Of a stretch of DNA of 64,000 nt, positions 35,982-44,250 are shown piece by piece (position 1 is the stretch's first letter; the number at the start of each line of letters is the position of its first letter). Made by a program: the position numbers and the translations under genes. The notes under the pieces were generated by a model. The model searched no databases and was not told where the DNA came from. It saw nothing but the letters and a program-made list of their open reading frames with translations. Origin of the DNA: Shinella sp. PSBB067 (GTDB taxonomy: Bacteria; Pseudomonadota; Alphaproteobacteria; Rhizobiales; Rhizobiaceae); contig NZ_CP069303.1 of assembly GCF_016839145.1 (NCBI RefSeq), positions 2,356,001 through 2,420,000 on the forward strand, in the 5' to 3' direction.

Positions 35982-37292
35982 TTACTTGATGTAGCCGGCG
36001 CGGGTCATTTCGCGAACGGCCGTCGTCTGGGCCTGTGCCAGCGCGTCGTCCACGGAGGACTGGCCTGCGAGCACGGCCGAGAAGAGCTGGCCGACCGTCG
36101 TGCCGAGACCCTGGAATTCCGGGATCGCGACGAACTGGCCACCCGTATAGGGCACCGGCTTGACCGAGGGCTTGGTGATGTCCGCCGCATCCATCGCCGC
36201 AAGGGTCGGGGCTGCGAAGGGGGCTGCCTTCTCGTATTCGGCGTTCTTGTAGAGCGAGGTGCGCGTGCCCGGAGGAACGTTCGCCCAACCTTCCTTGGAC
36301 GCGACGAGCTCGGTGTAGCCCTTGCTGGTCGCCCAGGAGATGAACTTCTGCGCGGCCTCGGCCTTGGTCGAGCTTGCCGGAACGGCGAGGTTCCACGACC
36401 ACAGCCAATGGCCATGGTTGCCGTTGCCGGTATCCGGGAAGATCGCGTAGCCGACCTTGTCGGCGACCGTCGAGTCCTTCGGGTTGGAGACGAAGGAAGC
36501 GGCGACCGTCGCGTCGATCCACATGCCGCACTTGCCCTGCTGGAAGAGCGTCAGGTTCTCGTTGAAGCCGTTGGACGAAGCGCCCTGCGGGCCGGCGTCC
36601 TTCATCATGTCGACGTAGAACTGGAGGGAAGCCTTCCATTCCGGCTGGTCGAACTGGGGCTGCCAGTTCTCGTCGAACCAGCGACCGCCGAAGGAGTTGT
36701 TGAGCGCGGTGAGGAACGCCATGTTCTCGCCCCAGCCGGCCTTGCCGCGAAGGCAGATGCCGCTGATGTCGGCGCCGCGGTCGGTGATCTTGCGGGCGGC
36801 ATCGCCGATGAATTCCCAGGTCGGGGAATCGGGCATCGTCAGGCCGGCCTTCTCGAACAGGTCCTTGCGGTACATGATCATAGCGGATTCGCCGTAGAAC
36901 GGCGCGGCATAGAGCTTGCCGTCGACGGAAAGGCCGCCGCGGATCGCCGGCAGCAGGTCGTCGACATCGTAGTCGTCGCCAAGGCCGTCGAGCGCGACCA
37001 GCCAGCCCTGCTTCGCCCAGATCGGAACTTCGTAGTTGCCGATCGTGACGATGTCGTACTGGCCGCCCTTCGTCGCGATGTCGGTCGTCACGCGCTCGCG
37101 CAGCACGTTTTCCTCAAGCGTCACCCACTCGAGCTGAATGTCCGGGTTCTTCGTCGTGAAGTCTTCCGTCAGCCCCTGCATGCGAATCATGTCGCCGTTG
37201 TTGACGGTGGCGATCGTCAGGGTTTCGGCATTGGCGAAACCGGCAAGCAGAGCAGCCGAGCAGGTGCCCAGCAGAAGGGTTCTCAAATTCAT
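35982..37292 (-). CDS. smoE: Polyol ABC transporter substrate-binding protein SmoE
   Basis: 436 aa extracellular solute-binding protein family 1. A signal peptide (LLLGTCSAALLAGFANA, cleavage near residue 22) exports it to the periplasm. WLWSWNLAVPASSTKAEAAQ and NENLTLFQQGKCGMWIDATV are family features. It binds sorbitol, mannitol or related polyols and delivers them to SmoFGK. ATG 37292 has GGGAGGAA upstream; an in-frame ATG at 37340 lies inside the putative operator region and is rejected. First gene of the operon. Confidence 0.94.
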   Translation of the reverse strand: MNLRTLLLGTCSAALLAGFANAETLTIATVNNGDMIRMQGLTEDFTTKNPDIQLEWVTLEENVLRERVTTDIATKGGQYDIVTIGNYEVPIWAKQGWLVALDGLGDDYDVDDLLPAIRGGLSVDGKLYAAPFYGESAMIMYRKDLFEKAGLTMPDSPTWEFIGDAARKITDRGADISGICLRGKAGWGENMAFLTALNNSFGGRWFDENWQPQFDQPEWKASLQFYVDMMKDAGPQGASSNGFNENLTLFQQGKCGMWIDATVAASFVSNPKDSTVADKVGYAIFPDTGNGNHGHWLWSWNLAVPASSTKAEAAQKFISWATSKGYTELVASKEGWANVPPGTRTSLYKNAEYEKAAPFAAPTLAAMDAADITKPSVKPVPYTGGQFVAIPEFQGLGTTVGQLFSAVLAGQSSVDDALAQAQTTAVREMTRAGYIK

Positions 37293-37313
37293 CGTCTTCC
37301 TCCCAGAAGGGTT

Positions 37314-37355
37314 ATGAGCATTTGCTTCGCTCATGGGCAATTACTCATAAATTGC
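37314..37355. promoter_or_regulatory. Two adjacent palindromes in the smoE promoter (candidate operators)
   Basis: ATGAGC-N9-GCTCAT (37314-37334) and GCAATT-N7-AATTGC (37337-37355) are both perfect inverted repeats. They lie 22-63 bp upstream of the smoE start, in the short AT-rich region before the SorC/DeoR regulator gene. One or both may be the binding site of that regulator, or overlap the promoter. Confidence 0.6.
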
Positions 37356-37471
37356 CGCACGAAGTCAATGGCTATTCGTTGCTGCGCTGCACAATGCAGG
37401 CAGGCGGAGCTTGAATCCCATGGGAAATTTGTGCGCGGCGAATGCGGCCGGCCGCGTGCCGCAGCCGCCTG

Positions 37472-38425
37472 TCAGGCGGAAAGCAGGTAGCGCGCCGTCG
37501 CTTCGTCGGTAATGACGCCGTTGATCATGCGGCCGCGAAGGGCGGCGAGAAGCGCGGCATATTTGCGCTTGCCCTTGGCAAGGCCGATGACGGTGGTCGT
37601 CTCGCGCGGCGGCAGCGGCACGGAGGCGACGCGCTCGTTGATGCTGCCCTCCAGCAGCTTGCCGTTGCTGTCGAACATCCAGCCGCAGATCTCGCCCGTG
37701 GCCCCCTCCTTCATCAGCCGCGCCATCTCCTCCGGATCGAGGAAGCCGTCGAGGCAGAGCGGCGCGTCGGCGCCGAGCTCGCCGATGCCGACGAAGGCGA
37801 CATCGGCCTCGCGGCCGAGCTGGAGCGTCGATTGCACGAGGCTCTGCTTGTGCAGGAGATCGCGCTCCTCGGTGGAGGAGACGAGGACGGGCAGCGGCAT
37901 CGGATAGTGCCGCGCCTTCACCGCATCGGCCATGGAGAAGATGACGTTGTAATAGGCGGCCGAACCGTCCGGCCCGATATTGCCGGTCAGCGACATGATG
38001 CGGTGCTGCGGACATTCCATCGTCGGAAGCTGGTCGATCGCCGCCTTGAGCGTACGCCCGGTGCCGACCGCCAGCACGATCGGCTCGCTCTTCTTCAGCC
38101 ACCGCTCGATCTCCGCCGCCCCCGCCTCGGCGATGCCGACCGTCGTGGAGGTGGAGCCCGGGTCACCCGGCACGATGTCGACATGCACGAGGTCGAACTT
38201 CTGCTTGAGCGCCTCGCCCAGCTCCAGGCATTCGGCGATGGGGTGGTCGAGACGGACCTTGATGAGCCGCTCGGCGACGGCAAGCGAGACGAGGCGTTGC
38301 GCCGACTGGCGGGAAATGCCCATGGCCGAGGCGATCTCGTCCTGCGTGCGGCCGGCGACATAATAAAGCCAGCCGGCCCTTGCCGCATCGTCCAGCCGCC
38401 CCGCTGCTTCCGTCCGCTTCGCCAT
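37472..38425 (-). CDS. SorC/DeoR-family sugar-responsive transcriptional regulator
   Basis: 317 aa. The N-terminal helix-turn-helix is GRTQDEIASAMGISRQSAQR LV-like at about residues 25-46. The rest is a sugar-binding domain of the SorC family (VLAVGTGRTLKAAIDQLP, ADVAFVGIGELGADAPL, LLAALRGRMINGVITDEATA). It probably senses a phosphorylated polyol or ketose and controls the smo operon. It is the first gene upstream of smoE on the same strand, separated by about 180 bp that hold the two palindromes. Confidence 0.9.
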   Translation of the reverse strand: MAKRTEAAGRLDDAARAGWLYYVAGRTQDEIASAMGISRQSAQRLVSLAVAERLIKVRLDHPIAECLELGEALKQKFDLVHVDIVPGDPGSTSTTVGIAEAGAAEIERWLKKSEPIVLAVGTGRTLKAAIDQLPTMECPQHRIMSLTGNIGPDGSAAYYNVIFSMADAVKARHYPMPLPVLVSSTEERDLLHKQSLVQSTLQLGREADVAFVGIGELGADAPLCLDGFLDPEEMARLMKEGATGEICGWMFDSNGKLLEGSINERVASVPLPPRETTTVIGLAKGKRKYAALLAALRGRMINGVITDEATARYLLSA

Positions 38426-38607
38426 CGTATTCCCCGGTTGTTTCCCACGATTTGCTGCATCTTTTCACCCCACCTGTCAAACGTCATGTGATGGCGCACA
38501 GGAGACAGCCATGGCCGCATCACCCCGTTGACGTCACGAAAAGGCAACTGGAATACTCATGTTTATTCTCGCTGCAGGCCCTGGAAAACCAGTATTCCGT
38601 TTGAAAT

Positions 38608-38623
38608 TTTACCGTTTGATAAA
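38608..38623. promoter_or_regulatory. Candidate RutR-type box upstream of preT
   Basis: TTTACCGTTTGATAAA: an imperfect 16-bp inverted repeat matching 10 of 14 defined positions of the E. coli RutR consensus (TTGACCA-N2-TGGTCAA). It lies 60 bp before the preT start in a strikingly AT-rich promoter region. Weaker than the box at 44110-44125 but of similar left half (TTTACC). Confidence 0.45.
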
Positions 38624-38682
38624 AAAATAAACCTGAGTTACCGTTCTTCCATTCAAAAAGCCCACTCGAATGGGAGATAACT

Positions 38683-40044
38683 ATGGGAACGACGCAATCT
38701 GGGATCCATCGCGGGCGCCTTGCGCCGGCCGAATACGAGACGAACTTTTCCGACCTCCACCCGCGCCTCGACGACCATGAGGCGCTTGTCGCAGCCGACC
38801 GCTGCTACTTCTGCTACGACGCGCCGTGCATGACGGCCTGTCCCACCTCCATCGACATTCCGCTGTTCATCCGCCAGATCTCGACGGGCAACCCGATCGG
38901 CTCGGCGAAGACCATCTTCGACCAGAACATCCTCGGCGGCATGTGCGCCCGCGTCTGTCCCACCGAGACGCTCTGCGAGCAGGCCTGCGTGCGCAACACC
39001 GCGGAACACCGTCCCGTCGAGATCGGCCGCCTCCAGCGCTACGCGACCGACGTCGCGATGACGGAAAACAAGCATTTCTACGAACGCGCGGCCCGCACAG
39101 GCAAGGCCGTCGCGGTCGTCGGCGCCGGCCCGGCGGGCCTTGCCTGCGCCCACCGCCTCGCCATGAACGGCCACGACGTCGTGATCTTCGAGGCGCGCGA
39201 GAAGGCCGGCGGCCTCAACGAATACGGCATCGCCACCTACAAGGCCGTCGACGATTTCGCCCGGCGCGAAGTCGACTATGTGCTCTCCATCGGCGGCATC
39301 GAGGTGAAGAACGGCCTGAAGCTCGGCCGCGACTTCACGCTGGCCGACCTCACCGCCAATTTCGACGCCGTGTTCCTCGGCATGGGCCTTGCCGGCGTCA
39401 ACGCGCTCGGCGCGGAAGGCGAGACCCTTCCGGGCGTCACCGATGCCGTCGATTTCATCGCCGAACTGCGCCAGGCCGAGGACAAGGCCACCGTGCCGGT
39501 CGGCCGGCGGGTCGTCGTCATCGGCGGCGGCATGACGGCCATCGACGCCGCCGTGCAGGCAAAACTCCTCGGCGCGGAAGAGGTGACGATCTGCTACCGC
39601 CGCGGCAAGGAGCACATGAACGCCTCGCCCTTCGAGCAGGACCTCGCCACCTCGAAGGGCGTGATGATCCGCCACTGGCTCCAGCCGAAGCGCGTCATCG
39701 CGCGGGACGGCCACGTCGCGGGCATCGAGATGGAATATACCGAGATGCGCGACGGCAGGCTCGTCGGCACCGGCGAGACCGGGGCACTTGCCGCCGACCA
39801 GATCTTCAAGGCCATCGGCCAGACCTTCGAGGCCGCGGGCCTCGGCTCGCTGACCATGGCGGCGGGCCGCATCGCCATAGACGCCGAGGGCCGCACCTCC
39901 GTTCCCCATGTCTGGGCGGGCGGCGACTGCGTGAAGGCCGGCGAGGACCTGACGGTCACCTCCGTCGCGCAAGGCCGCGACGCGGCCGATTCGATCAACC
40001 GCATGCTGGCTGCCGGCGCGCAGCCTTCCGTTGCCGTCGCTTGA
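38683..40044 (+). CDS. preT: NAD(P)-dependent dihydropyrimidine dehydrogenase subunit PreT
   Basis: 453 aa. The N-terminus carries the Cys clusters of the glutamate-synthase-small-subunit-like fold (CYFCYDAPCMTACPTSID and MCARVCPTETLCEQACVR) that bind [4Fe-4S] centres. An FAD motif (AVVGAGPAGLACAHRLAMNG) and an NAD(P)H motif (RVVVIGGGMTAIDAAVQAKL) follow. It passes electrons from NAD(P)H to PreA for reduction of uracil and thymine to dihydropyrimidines. First gene of preTA; gap to preA 12 bp. Confidence 0.96.
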   Translation: MGTTQSGIHRGRLAPAEYETNFSDLHPRLDDHEALVAADRCYFCYDAPCMTACPTSIDIPLFIRQISTGNPIGSAKTIFDQNILGGMCARVCPTETLCEQACVRNTAEHRPVEIGRLQRYATDVAMTENKHFYERAARTGKAVAVVGAGPAGLACAHRLAMNGHDVVIFEAREKAGGLNEYGIATYKAVDDFARREVDYVLSIGGIEVKNGLKLGRDFTLADLTANFDAVFLGMGLAGVNALGAEGETLPGVTDAVDFIAELRQAEDKATVPVGRRVVVIGGGMTAIDAAVQAKLLGAEEVTICYRRGKEHMNASPFEQDLATSKGVMIRHWLQPKRVIARDGHVAGIEMEYTEMRDGRLVGTGETGALAADQIFKAIGQTFEAAGLGSLTMAAGRIAIDAEGRTSVPHVWAGGDCVKAGEDLTVTSVAQGRDAADSINRMLAAGAQPSVAVA

Positions 40045-40056
40045 GGGAGATGAGAC

Positions 40057-41370
40057 ATGGCTGATCTTCGCAATAATTTCGTCGGCATCAAGTCGCCCAA
40101 CCCGTTCTGGCTCGCCTCCGCACCGCCGACCGACAAGGCCTACAATGTCGAGCGCGCCTTCAGGGCGGGCTGGGGCGGCGTGGTCTGGAAGACGCTCGGC
40201 GAGGAAGGCCCGCCGGTCGTCAACGTCAACGGCCCGCGCTACGGCGCGATCTGGGGCGCCGACCGCCGCCTCCTCGGCCTCAACAATATCGAGCTCATCA
40301 CCGACCGCGATCTCTACACGAACCTGATCGAGATGAAGCAGGTCAAGATGAACTGGCCGGACCGGGCGCTGATCGCCTCGATCATGGTGCCCTGCGAGGA
40401 GGAGAGCTGGAAGGCGATCCTGCCGCTTGTGGAAGAGACCGGCGCGGACGGCATCGAGCTGAACTTCGGCTGTCCGCACGGCATGTCCGAGCGCGGCATG
40501 GGCGCGGCGGTCGGCCAGGTGCCGGAATATATCGAGATGGTCGTGCGCTGGTGCAAGCAGTATACCCGCATGCCCGTCATCACCAAGCTGACGCCCAACA
40601 TCACCGACATCCGCAAGCCCGCCCGCGCGGCCAAGGCCGGCGGCACCGACGCCGTGTCGCTGATCAACACGATCAACTCGATCGTCTCGGTCGACCTCGA
40701 CAGCTTCGCCCCCAACCCGACGGTCGGCGGCAAGGGCACCCATGGCGGCTATTGCGGCCCGGCGGTCAAACCCATCGCGCTCAACATGGTGGCCGAGATT
40801 GCCCGCGACCCGGAAACCTACGGCCTGCCGATCTCCGGCATCGGCGGCGTGACGACCTGGCGGGACGCCGCCGAGTTCCTGGCACTCGGCGCCGGCAACG
40901 TGCAGGTCTGCACGGCAGCCATGACCTACGGCTTCAAGATCGTCGAGGAGATGATCTCCGGCCTTTCCGACTGGATGGACGCCAAGGGTCACCGCAGCCT
41001 CGACGACATCTGCGGGCGCGCCGTGCCGAACGTCACGGACTGGCAGTACCTCAACCTCAACTACATCGCGAAAGCCCGCATCGACCAGGATGCCTGCATC
41101 AAGTGCGGCCGCTGCCACATCGCCTGCGAGGACACTTCGCACCAGGCAATCACCCAGTTCGTCGACGGCATCAGGCATTTCGAGGTGATGGAAGACGAAT
41201 GCGTCGGCTGCAATCTCTGCGTCAACGTCTGCCCGGTCGAGAACTGCATCACCATGGTGAGCCTCGAACCCGGCACGCTCGACCAGCGCACCGGCAAGCC
41301 CGTCGACCCGAACTACGCCAACTGGACGACCCATCCGAACAATCCGATGGCGCGGCAGGCGGCGGAATGA
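40057..41370 (+). CDS. preA: Dihydropyrimidine dehydrogenase catalytic subunit PreA
   Basis: 437 aa. A dihydroorotate-dehydrogenase-like FMN barrel (KSPNPFWLASAPPTDKAYNV; ELNFGCPHGMSERGMGAAVG, with the catalytic Cys region) is followed by a C-terminal two-[4Fe-4S] ferredoxin domain (CIKCGRCHIACEDTSH, CVGCNLCVNVCPVENC). It reduces uracil or thymine, the first step of reductive pyrimidine breakdown, in complex with PreT. Followed by a clear terminator. Confidence 0.97.
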   Translation: MADLRNNFVGIKSPNPFWLASAPPTDKAYNVERAFRAGWGGVVWKTLGEEGPPVVNVNGPRYGAIWGADRRLLGLNNIELITDRDLYTNLIEMKQVKMNWPDRALIASIMVPCEEESWKAILPLVEETGADGIELNFGCPHGMSERGMGAAVGQVPEYIEMVVRWCKQYTRMPVITKLTPNITDIRKPARAAKAGGTDAVSLINTINSIVSVDLDSFAPNPTVGGKGTHGGYCGPAVKPIALNMVAEIARDPETYGLPISGIGGVTTWRDAAEFLALGAGNVQVCTAAMTYGFKIVEEMISGLSDWMDAKGHRSLDDICGRAVPNVTDWQYLNLNYIAKARIDQDACIKCGRCHIACEDTSHQAITQFVDGIRHFEVMEDECVGCNLCVNVCPVENCITMVSLEPGTLDQRTGKPVDPNYANWTTHPNNPMARQAAE

Positions 41371-41378
41371 AACGAAAC

Positions 41379-41406
41379 GGCCGGGGTAACGAGCCCCGGC
41401 CTTTCT
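41379..41406 (+). terminator. Terminator after preTA
   Basis: Perfect 8-bp stem GGCCGGGG / CCCCGGCC (41379-41386, 41394-41401), 7-base loop, tail TTTCT. It starts 8 bp after the preA stop. Confidence 0.88.
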
Positions 41407-41476
41407 GATTTCATCCACATCGACGGTCCGCGCGATTGAGGCAACCGTTTCTCATCAAACCCGCTCCCCTCCCGGT

Positions 41477-41507
41477 CGTCATCCTCGGACTTGGCCCGAG
41501 GATGACG
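41477..41507. repeat. Short dispersed palindrome between preA and exoD
   Basis: Perfect 12-bp inverted arms CGTCATCCTCGG / CCGAGGATGACG with a 7-base centre. The sequence type (GTCATCCTCGG...CCGAGGATGAC) is a common intergenic repeat in alphaproteobacterial genomes. It lies between convergent preA and exoD and may also act as a bidirectional stem-loop. Confidence 0.75.
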
Positions 41508-41598
41508 GAGGAAAGGTTTGCGGATGATGTGAACAGGAAAGCTCGCGGCTGTGCAAGCCGAAGGAAGCGAAAGGCGAAACGAAGCCTTTGAGTCCACC

Positions 41599-42237
41599 TC
41601 ATCCGAAGATGTTGAAGCTCTGCCCGGCGCTGTAGGCGAGGAACGCGAGTGCCGAGAAATACACGATCGTCAGCACGACCATCACGTAGCCGGCAAGCAC
41701 CACCAGCCCGTCGCGCTGCGAAATGCCGGCGGCGAGCAGCAGGATGGCGATGCCCGGCAGCGTGTTGGAGAAGGGGATGAGCCCGAGCGGCGCCATGAGC
41801 AGGAGCCCTGCCCCCATCAGTACCAGCCCGTTGATGCGGTTCATGACGGCGCCCGTGGTGAACGCGGCGAGCCGCGGCTTGAAGAACCGGTCGATCCGGC
41901 GCAGGAACGTCACCCCGCGCTCCAGCACGGGCCGCAGCTTGCGGTTTTCAAGCCGGCGGTCGGCGACCTTTTCCGGCAGCCAGGGCAGCCGGTTCAGCGT
42001 GATCGCCGCGCTGATCAGCACGATGCCGGCCCCGAAGACGGTCGAGACGCCGGGGATCGAGACCGGGAAAAGGAAGGGCAGCGACAGGAAGGCGCACAGG
42101 AGCAGCAGGCCGCTTTCGCCCATCATCGTCAGGAGGTCGCGCAGCGTGACGTGCTCGCCCTTGATCGAATGGAGAATATCCTCGAGCAGTTCGCTCGTCT
42201 TGCGGTCCGTGTCCTTGAAGCCGATCGCCGTCGTCAT
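41599..42237 (-). CDS. exoD: Exopolysaccharide synthesis protein ExoD
   Basis: 212 aa integral membrane protein with about five to six hydrophobic segments and the ExoD domain. SELLEDILHSIKGEHVTLRD at the N-terminus, MGESGLLLLCAFLSLPFLFP and APLGLIPFSNTLPGIAILLL are family features. In Sinorhizobium meliloti exoD mutants are altered in exopolysaccharide and alkali sensitive; the biochemical role is unknown. ATG 42237 is preceded by AAGGA; the extension to 42351 is rejected. It stands alone, convergent with preTA and divergent from the DMT gene. Confidence 0.87.
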   Translation of the reverse strand: MTTAIGFKDTDRKTSELLEDILHSIKGEHVTLRDLLTMMGESGLLLLCAFLSLPFLFPVSIPGVSTVFGAGIVLISAAITLNRLPWLPEKVADRRLENRKLRPVLERGVTFLRRIDRFFKPRLAAFTTGAVMNRINGLVLMGAGLLLMAPLGLIPFSNTLPGIAILLLAAGISQRDGLVVLAGYVMVVLTIVYFSALAFLAYSAGQSFNIFG

Positions 42238-42403
42238 GAAGTGTCCTTTGCTGTGCCGCGCGCCTATGGGCGAGGAATGCGGCTTTCCTATGGGGCTGGC
42301 ATACGCCCGCGCGCACGGCCCCGCGCGCATGGCTGTGAGCGACCCCGGCAATGTGCCGCGGGCCCGAGCCCCAGACGATAGGGTGAATGTCTTGACGAAG
42401 CGT

Positions 42404-43321
42404 ATGCCGCCCCCGGCTGGCCTTTCCGTTCACGCCAAAGGCCATGAAAAGCTCAAGGGGCATCTTGCCATGCTGCTCTTCGCGGTGCTGATCGCCGGGT
42501 CCTTTTCCTTCGGCGGGCTCGCGGCGCGCCACATGGACGCCGAGCCGCTGACGCTCTGGCGCTACATGCTGACGATCGCCGTCATGGCGGCGCTCGCCTT
42601 CGGCGTCTTCCGTGTCCCGGCGGTCTGGCCGCGGCAGGCATGGCGCTTCCTCGTGCTCGGCGGCCTCATCGCCCTCTACATGCTGACCATGTTCATGGCG
42701 CTGGAATTCACGAGCCCCGTCTCCACCGGCGCCGTCTTCACCCTGATGCCGCTTCTCAGCGCCGCCTTCGCGCTGCCCGTGCTTGGCCAGAAGACGAAGC
42801 CGGGCGTGCTCGCCGGCCTCGTCATCGCGGCCGGCGGCGCCGTCTGGGTGATCTTCCGCGGCGATGTCGCGGCGATCCTTGCCTTCGACATCGGCGCCGG
42901 CGAGATGATCTTCTTCGTCGGCGTCGTCTGCCACGCGCTCTACGTGCCGCTGATCCGCCGCTTCGACCGCGGGGAACCGGCCGTCGCCTTCGGCTTCTGG
43001 GTCACGGCCGGCGCGACGGCCTGGCTGGTCGCGCCCGGTATCCGCGGGCTCGTCGAAACCGATTTTTCCGCCCTGCCCGTCGTCGTCTATGCCGCCGTCG
43101 CCTATCTTGCGGTCGTCACCACGGCCGGAACCTTCCTGCTCCTGCAATATGCCTCGATGCGCCTGCCGGCCTCCAAGGTGCTCGGCTACGGCTACCTGAC
43201 GCCGAGCTTCATCATCCTTCTCGAGGGTCTTTTGGGCCACGGCTGGGCGAGCCCGCCGGTACTGGCGGGTGCGCTCGTCACGGCCTGCGGGCTGGCGCTG
43301 ATGGCGCTTCTGCCGGACTGA
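42404..43321 (+). CDS. DMT-superfamily (EamA) transporter
   Basis: 305 aa with ten transmembrane helices in two EamA repeats. The first begins AMLLFAVLIAGSFSFGGLAA and contains MALEFTSPVSTGAVFTLMPL; the second begins MIFFVGVVCHALYVPLIRRF. GYLTPSFIILLEGLLGHGW is near the C-terminus. It likely exports a small metabolite; the substrate is unknown. The start is uncertain: ATG 42404 is chosen, and an upstream GTG (42383) is possible. Convergent with rutR (3-bp gap). Confidence 0.82.
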   Translation: MPPPAGLSVHAKGHEKLKGHLAMLLFAVLIAGSFSFGGLAARHMDAEPLTLWRYMLTIAVMAALAFGVFRVPAVWPRQAWRFLVLGGLIALYMLTMFMALEFTSPVSTGAVFTLMPLLSAAFALPVLGQKTKPGVLAGLVIAAGGAVWVIFRGDVAAILAFDIGAGEMIFFVGVVCHALYVPLIRRFDRGEPAVAFGFWVTAGATAWLVAPGIRGLVETDFSALPVVVYAAVAYLAVVTTAGTFLLLQYASMRLPASKVLGYGYLTPSFIILLEGLLGHGWASPPVLAGALVTACGLALMALLPD

Positions 43322-43324
43322 CGC

Positions 43325-43975
43325 TCACGCCGGCTGCTCGCTGATGTTCAGCCCGGTGACGAAGAGCTGTTCGAGAAAGCGCGCCGCATCCTCGAAGCGC
43401 CCCTCGCCGGAATGATCCTGCCCCAGGACGGCACGCACCTGCACGTCGAAGTCGGCATAATGCTGCGTCGTCGACCAGATCGAGAAGATCAGGTGATAGG
43501 GATCGCATTGCGCGATCTTGCCGGCCTTCGCCCAGCTGCGGATGACCTCCGCCTTCTCGTCCACCAACGCCTTCAGCGGCCCCTTCAACTCGTCCTCGAT
43601 GTTGGGCGCGCCCTGCAGGATCTCGTTGGCGAAGAGCCGGCTTTCGCGCGGGAAATCGCGCGCCATCTCCAGCTTGCGCCGGATGTAGCTGCGGATCTCC
43701 GAGACCGGGTTGCCGCCCGCATCGAACTCGCGCAGCGGATCGAGCCAGGTGTCGAGCACGCGGGTGATCAGCGCCCGGTGCATCGCCTCCTTGGTGCGGA
43801 AATAATAGAGCAGGTTCGGCTTGGACATGCCGGCCACCTCGGCGATCTGGTCCACCGTCGCACCGCGGAAGCCGTGCAGCGAGAAGACCTCCAGCGCCGC
43901 TTCGAGGATCTGCTCTTCCTTGGCTTCCTGAATGCGCGTGCGCCGCTGAGTCCTGGCCGCCCTCGGTAATGCCAT
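43325..43975 (-). CDS. rutR: TetR-family regulator RutR (pyrimidine catabolism)
   Basis: 216 aa. The helix-turn-helix region is GATVDQIAEVAGMSKPNLLY followed by YFRTKEAMHRALITRVLDTW. DPLREFDAGGNPVSEIRSYI, FANEILQGAPNIEDELKGPL and FSIWSTTQHYADFDVQV match RutR, which senses uracil or thymine in E. coli. ATG 43975 has AGGGGG upstream; the extension to 44095 is low-complexity and rejected. It is divergent from the ureidopropionase-type gene, and a close match to the RutR box lies in the space between them. Confidence 0.92.
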   Translation of the reverse strand: MALPRAARTQRRTRIQEAKEEQILEAALEVFSLHGFRGATVDQIAEVAGMSKPNLLYYFRTKEAMHRALITRVLDTWLDPLREFDAGGNPVSEIRSYIRRKLEMARDFPRESRLFANEILQGAPNIEDELKGPLKALVDEKAEVIRSWAKAGKIAQCDPYHLIFSIWSTTQHYADFDVQVRAVLGQDHSGEGRFEDAARFLEQLFVTGLNISEQPA

Positions 43976-44109
43976 CGTGCCCCCTCGCCACCCTCCGCTG
44001 CCCGGAAAAGTGCCGCCAAATTCACCACTTTTACCCGCCGCCATTTTCTTGGGCGCTCGCCCAAGGTTTTTGGTTTTTCGGCTTGAGTGCCGCAACGGAA
44101 GCTGTAATG

Positions 44110-44125
44110 TTTACCAACCGGTCAA
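44110..44125. promoter_or_regulatory. RutR box between rutR and the amidohydrolase gene
   Basis: TTTACCAACCGGTCAA; its complement TTGACCGGTTGGTAAA matches 12 of 14 defined positions of the E. coli RutR operator TTGACCA-N2-TGGTCAA. It lies 135 bp from the rutR start and 126 bp from the hydrolase start, consistent with divergent control by RutR that is relieved by pyrimidines. Confidence 0.75.
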
Positions 44126-44250
44126 ATTATCAGACAGTTATCAAATAAAGGCAACTGCTCTGAACGGACGGCGCAAAAACAACAATCGCGCTGCCGGCCG
44201 GTGGGAACAAAAAGGGGCCTGAAGAGCCCGAAGACGTGGGAGCATACGAC

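Noticed and set aside
38653..41418. Long open reading frame (921 codons) antisense to preTA
   Set aside because: It is a by-product of high-GC codon use: it covers two well-identified genes on the other strand, has a low-complexity Asp/Val/Ala-rich translation and no domain.
41723..42403. Long N-terminal extension of the DMT transporter frame
   Set aside because: It overlaps exoD on the opposite strand and is low-complexity; the membrane protein starts near 42404.
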